From contig JBKBKC010000008.1 of assembly GCA_046294265.1 (NCBI GenBank), positions 152,534 to 216,533 of the forward strand: 64,000 bases of DNA. Direction: 5' to 3'. The notes below the pieces were generated by a model. It was not told the DNA's origin, ran no database searches, and saw only the letters and a list, made by a program, of their open reading frames with translations. Made by a program: the position numbers and the translations under genes. How positions within the stretch are numbered: the stretch's first letter is position 1; each line of letters begins with the position of its first letter. The stretch is from JBKBKC01 sp046294265. GTDB taxonomy: Bacteria > Pseudomonadota > Alphaproteobacteria > Rhodobacterales > Rhodobacteraceae. Shown piece by piece: positions 62,101 to 64,000 of this stretch.

Positions 62101-62768
62101 AATACAAGGATGGCACGCTGGGCGAGATCTTCATCGACATGCACAAGGAGGGTGCGGGTTTCCGCGCGATGATGAACAACTTCGCCATCGCGGTTTCGGT
62201 GGGCCTGCAATACGGCGTGCCGCTGGAGGAGTTCGTGGAGGCCTTTACCTTCACCCGCTTCGAGCCTGCGGGCATGGTGCAGGGCAACGACAGCATCAAG
62301 AACGCGACCTCGATCCTGGACTATATCTTCCGCGAACTGGCGGTGAGCTACCTTGACCGCACCGACCTTGCCCATGTGGCCCCCAAGGGTGCGTCCTTTG
62401 ACGACCTGGGGCGCGGCGACGAGGAGGGCAAGCGCAACTTTGCCGAGGTGACGGACGAGGCGGCATCACGGGGGCTGGAGGTGCTGCGCCAGATCAGCTC
62501 GACCGGTTACCTGCGCAAGCGCCTGCCGACCGAGCTGGTGGTGTTCCAAGGCGGCGTGCAGGGCGCGCTGGCGGCCGGGGCGAGTGCGGCCGCGCTGTCT
62601 GTGGAGACGGGTCAGGTGTCGCTGGGGCTGGCGGTGGACATCCGCGCCAAGGCCAAGATGCAGGGCTACGAGGGCGATCCCTGCCGGGAATGCGGGAACT
62701 ACACGCTGGTCCGCAATGGCACCTGCATGAAGTGCAACACCTGCGGCGGCACCAGCGGGTGCAGCTGA
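59124..62768 (+). CDS. nrdJ: Vitamin B12-dependent (class II) ribonucleotide reductase
   Basis: NrdJ reduces ribonucleotides to deoxyribonucleotides with adenosylcobalamin as radical source, so it needs no oxygen. The 1214-residue protein has the substrate-binding NPCSEYMFLDDTACNL with Asn474, Cys476 and Glu478. The central barrel includes APTGTIGLVMDCDTTGIEPD. A C-terminal zinc-binding tail (about 1190-1214) has CRECGNYTL, CMKCNTCGG and a final Cys. The start ATG at 59124 follows GAGG; an upstream open frame lacks conservation. Presence implies a need for cobalamin. Confidence 0.97.
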   Translation: MKIERKFTTEATGAYGAMSFATMVSEIRNPDGTVVFRNDAVEVPQGWSQVAGDVLAQKYFRKAGIPARLKKVREKDVPEFLWRSVADEAALSDLPEDERTGGETSARQVFDRLAGAWAYWGWKGGYFSTEADARAYYDEMRFMLARQMAAPNSPQWFNTGLHWAYGIDGPGQGHFYVDHKTGKLTRSTSAYEHPQPHACFIQSVKDDLVGDGGIMDLWVREARLFKYGSGTGTNFSSLRGEGERLSGGGKSSGLMGFLKIGDRAAGAIKSGGTTRRAAKMVICDMDHPDIEAFINWKVIEEQKVASLVAGSKAHEARLNEIFAAIKAFDGSMEGAVDPAANPGLKAALRAAKKAMIPDTYVKRVLDYARQGYGSIEFPTYDTDWDSEAYMSVSGQNSNNSVRVTDAFLRAVKEDLDWELVRRTDGRVSKTIKARDLWAQVGHAAWACADPGIQFHDTVNAWHTCPEDGAIRGSNPCSEYMFLDDTACNLASMNLLTFYKDGRFDAEGYVHASRLWTVTLEISVLMAQFPSKEIAQLSYDFRTLGLGYANIGGLLMNMGLGYDSAEGRALCGALTAVMTGVSYATSAEMAAELGAFPGHARNAAHMLRVIRNHRAAAYGQAGGYEGVNVAPVPLDHANCPDQALVALAKSAWDEALALGEKHGFRNAQVTVIAPTGTIGLVMDCDTTGIEPDFALVKFKKLAGGGYFKIINQSVPAALEKLGYRPSEVAEIVAYAVGHGSLGQAPGINHTALLGHGFGPREIEKVEAALPSAFDIRFVFNQWTLGVEFCQGTLGIPAEKLADPTFDLLKHLGFTKAQVEAANDHVCGTMTLEGAPFLKAEHYPVFDCANACGKKGRRFLSVKSHIHMMAAAQSFISGAISKTINMPNTATIAETLAAYELSWSLGVKANALYRDGSKLSQPLASALVEDDEEAEEILASGSMQEKAVVLAEKIIEKVIVKEIVRSHREKLPERRKGYTQKAIVGGHKVYLRTGEYKDGTLGEIFIDMHKEGAGFRAMMNNFAIAVSVGLQYGVPLEEFVEAFTFTRFEPAGMVQGNDSIKNATSILDYIFRELAVSYLDRTDLAHVAPKGASFDDLGRGDEEGKRNFAEVTDEAASRGLEVLRQISSTGYLRKRLPTELVVFQGGVQGALAAGASAAALSVETGQVSLGLAVDIRAKAKMQGYEGDPCRECGNYTLVRNGTCMKCNTCGGTSGCS

Positions 62769-63095
62769 TCACGACCCGCGGATGTCCCTCCGGCCATAGT
62801 TCTTCTGGTTTCGGGCAAAGGTTTTCCGTTCTGGGGGAAAAGGTTGTCCGGGAGCACGGATTTACGGCGATTTTCAACCTTGGATGGTGGAGGTCGCCGT
62901 TTTCCTGCTCAGGTGTTGCTTTCGGTGCGTCGCATTGATGCCGAAGAGACCGAGGTGGGCAAGCAGACCGTGATTTGAGACAGATTGACGACGGCGGCTG
63001 AAATCAGCGCGATGCGAGGCATGCTGAATGTCCGATGGGGACCACTACACTTGTCTAGAATTGGAAGCCTTAACGGTAAGCGCTACGGCGCTGCC
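62769..63095. other. Gap after nrdJ, no gene recognised
   Basis: About 330 bases between nrdJ and the IS66 remnant. A possible scrap of coding sequence, RRIDAEETEVGKQTVI ending in TGA, lies at 62927-62977 on the plus strand but has no start or family. The region looks like debris at the edge of a mobile element. No clear hairpin terminator follows nrdJ. Confidence 0.4.
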
Positions 63096-63617
63096 CTATG
63101 CAGCGAGGCTTGACGGCTGCGCCTGCGCCACGGCCTGCGAGCAGCGGCGGCAGGCGTATTTTGGGCGCCGCGTGACCAGCACCCGGAACTGCGCCGGGAT
63201 CACGTCGAGACGCTCGGAGACATCTTCGCCGAACCGGGTCATCTCACCGCAGCCGCAGGGGCAGTGTGTGCTGGCTGGCTCGATCACGCGCTCGACCCGG
63301 GGCAGATGCGACGGCAGATGGCCGCGGTTGCGCTTGGGCTTGCGGGGCGCATCCCCGCGCGCCCTTTGCATCGCCGCCTCGGCCTTTTCCTGCGCGGCCT
63401 CGAGTACACCCTGGGCCAGCTCGGCATCTTCCAGCGGCAGGTTGAACTGGTCGGGCGACAGCTTCTCGGAGCGCTTGCCAAACTTCTCGCGCTGCGACGT
63501 GCGCAGGATATCTTCCAGCCGACGATTGGCTTCCTGCGATTCTGCAAGCGCCGCCTCAACCTCGGTCAGGCGGGCTTTCAGAAGGGCGTTTTCCCGGGCG
63601 AGAACGACGGCATCCAT
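63096..63617 (-). pseudogene. IS66-family transposase TnpC, N-terminal fragment
   Basis: About 174 residues remain of a protein normally near 500-540. The N-terminal leucine-zipper part (ARENALLKARLTEVEAALAES) is present, with the conserved REKFGKRSEKLSPDQ. The IS66 zinc-finger region has CPCGCGEMTRFGEDVSERLDV and YACRRC. The DDE catalytic core is absent: similarity ends after VAQAQ and a stop follows at 63096. The ATG at 63615-63617 is used; the frame can also begin right after the tnpB stop. The copy cannot transpose by itself. Confidence 0.85.
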
Positions 63618-63677
63618 GATGCAAAGTGAATCACGGGGCACCCATTCTGGCCAGTAAAAACAGAAGTTTCCCTGCAA

Positions 63678-63902
63678 TCAACCTGCCGCCAGCGGGCGTC
63701 GCGCGCGCTCCGGCCGAACCAGCCGCCAGTCCAGACCTTCGAACAAGGCCGCCAGCTGGGCGGAAGACATCCGCATCACCCCGTCCTGCACCTGCGGCCA
63801 GACGAATTTGCCGCCTTCCAGCCGCTTGTGCGCCAGCACCATGCCGGTCTGGTCCCACATCAGCAGCTTGATCCTATCCGCAAATCGGCAATCATTCCGC
63901 AT
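63678..63902 (-). pseudogene. IS66-family TnpB (Orf2), C-terminal fragment
   Basis: The fragment holds the typical TnpB C-terminal part: ADRIKLLMWDQTGMVLAHKR, then KFVWPQVQDGVMRMSSAQLAALFEGLDWRLV. About half of the usual 115 residues at the N terminus are missing. The sequence upstream of the conserved part (MRNDCRF and beyond) does not fit TnpB, so the gene is cut near 63878. It is followed directly by the TnpC fragment, in the order usual for IS66. Confidence 0.8.
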
Positions 63903-63924
63903 ACAAAGAACAGGAATTGCGGAT
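63876..63924. repeat. Inverted repeat at the edge of the IS66 remnant
   Basis: ATCCGCAA (63876-63883) and TTGCGGAT (63917-63924) are inverted 8-mers around 33 bases, right where similarity to TnpB stops. It may mark the end of a second element that cut the IS66. The last 76 bases of the window show nothing recognisable. Confidence 0.3.
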
Positions 63925-64000
63925 CGAGTATCCTTGGCATCCGCTATTTGGCCAAGTGCTGCGCACCCGGGACGGCGGACGCAGGCAAGGGAGCGGCTCG

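Noticed and set aside
59010..62375. A 1121-codon minus-strand frame opposite nrdJ
   Set aside because: Low-complexity Arg/His/Leu composition typical of an antisense frame in high-GC coding sequence; nrdJ is unmistakable.
62769..63095. Short frames downstream of nrdJ as genes
   Set aside because: They overlap the nrdJ end in another frame or lack a start signal; no family is recognised.

Overview
The window is a GC-rich (by eye roughly two-thirds G+C), densely packed alphaproteobacterial chromosome segment. The gene set points to Rhodobacteraceae: Usg next to gyrA, a Fur/Mur-type regulator, glutamyl-Q tRNA(Asp) synthetase beside trmFO, the B12-dependent ribonucleotide reductase NrdJ, a system I cytochrome c maturation set, and dispersed AAATA(T/C)CC-type intergenic repeats. 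Assignment below family level is not possible from sequence alone. I saw no rRNA, tRNA or CRISPR array. Only the last 1 kb carries mobile DNA, a broken IS66-type element.

Layout. Bases 1-9.8 kb: the end of a DegT-type aminotransferase, a lone fliG-like gene, a small secreted protein, purB, a TetR regulator, a minus-strand run gyrA / small ORF / trmFO / gluQ, and usg. Bases 9.9-14.0 kb: arginine catabolism (arginase, ornithine cyclodeaminase, NhaC-type antiporter) diverging from an Lrp/AsnC regulator across a perfect 16-bp palindrome. Bases 14.2-17.5 kb: ccmF and ccmH of cytochrome c maturation, then a PaaG-like enoyl-CoA hydratase/isomerase. Bases 17.5-20.9 kb: acetolactate synthase. The small subunit gene is separated from the large subunit gene by an opposite-strand secreted-protein gene. 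The large subunit gene has a complete attenuator: promoter, leader peptide with a Val-Val-Ile-Val run, and a terminator with a T-tract.

Bases 21-24.7 kb: a Tat-exported PhoX-type phosphatase, a Na+/Ca2+ exchanger and a VOC protein. Bases 24.7-31.5 kb: a two-component system (Cache-domain histidine kinase plus NarL-type regulator) divergent from a TRAP transporter resembling 2-oxo-acid systems, whose two membrane subunits are far larger than usual. Bases 31.5-43.9 kb: gatB, a DUF4177 protein, a HisC-like aminotransferase, an SDR protein lacking the catalytic Tyr/Lys, a Hint-domain protein, an NlpD-like lipoprotein with pcm and surE, an SH3b protein and valS. Bases 43.9-49.2 kb: an Lrp regulator divergent from an ornithine/lysine-type decarboxylase, an orphan form-II CoxL-like molybdopterin subunit and a DUF2235 hydrolase.

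Bases 49.4-52.2 kb: ccmA-ccmB-ccmC-ccmD-ccmG as one overlapping operon. With ccmF and ccmH 33 kb away this gives most of system I; ccmE and ccmI are not in the window. Bases 52.2-58.7 kb: a previously uncounted 37-codon membrane-protein candidate, a classical SDR, three EamA/DMT transporters (one RarD-like), a DUF985 cupin, enolase and the Fur/Mur regulator. Bases 58.7-62.8 kb: nrdJ preceded by a 400-bp regulatory region with DnaA-box-like and NrdR-box-like sequences. Bases 63.1-63.9 kb: IS66 remnants.

The strongest non-gene signals are the ilv attenuator, two dispersed intergenic repeat families, the palindromic operator candidate between the arginase and Lrp genes, and the composite nrdJ upstream region. 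All functional statements rest on family recognition by eye; no database search was run.
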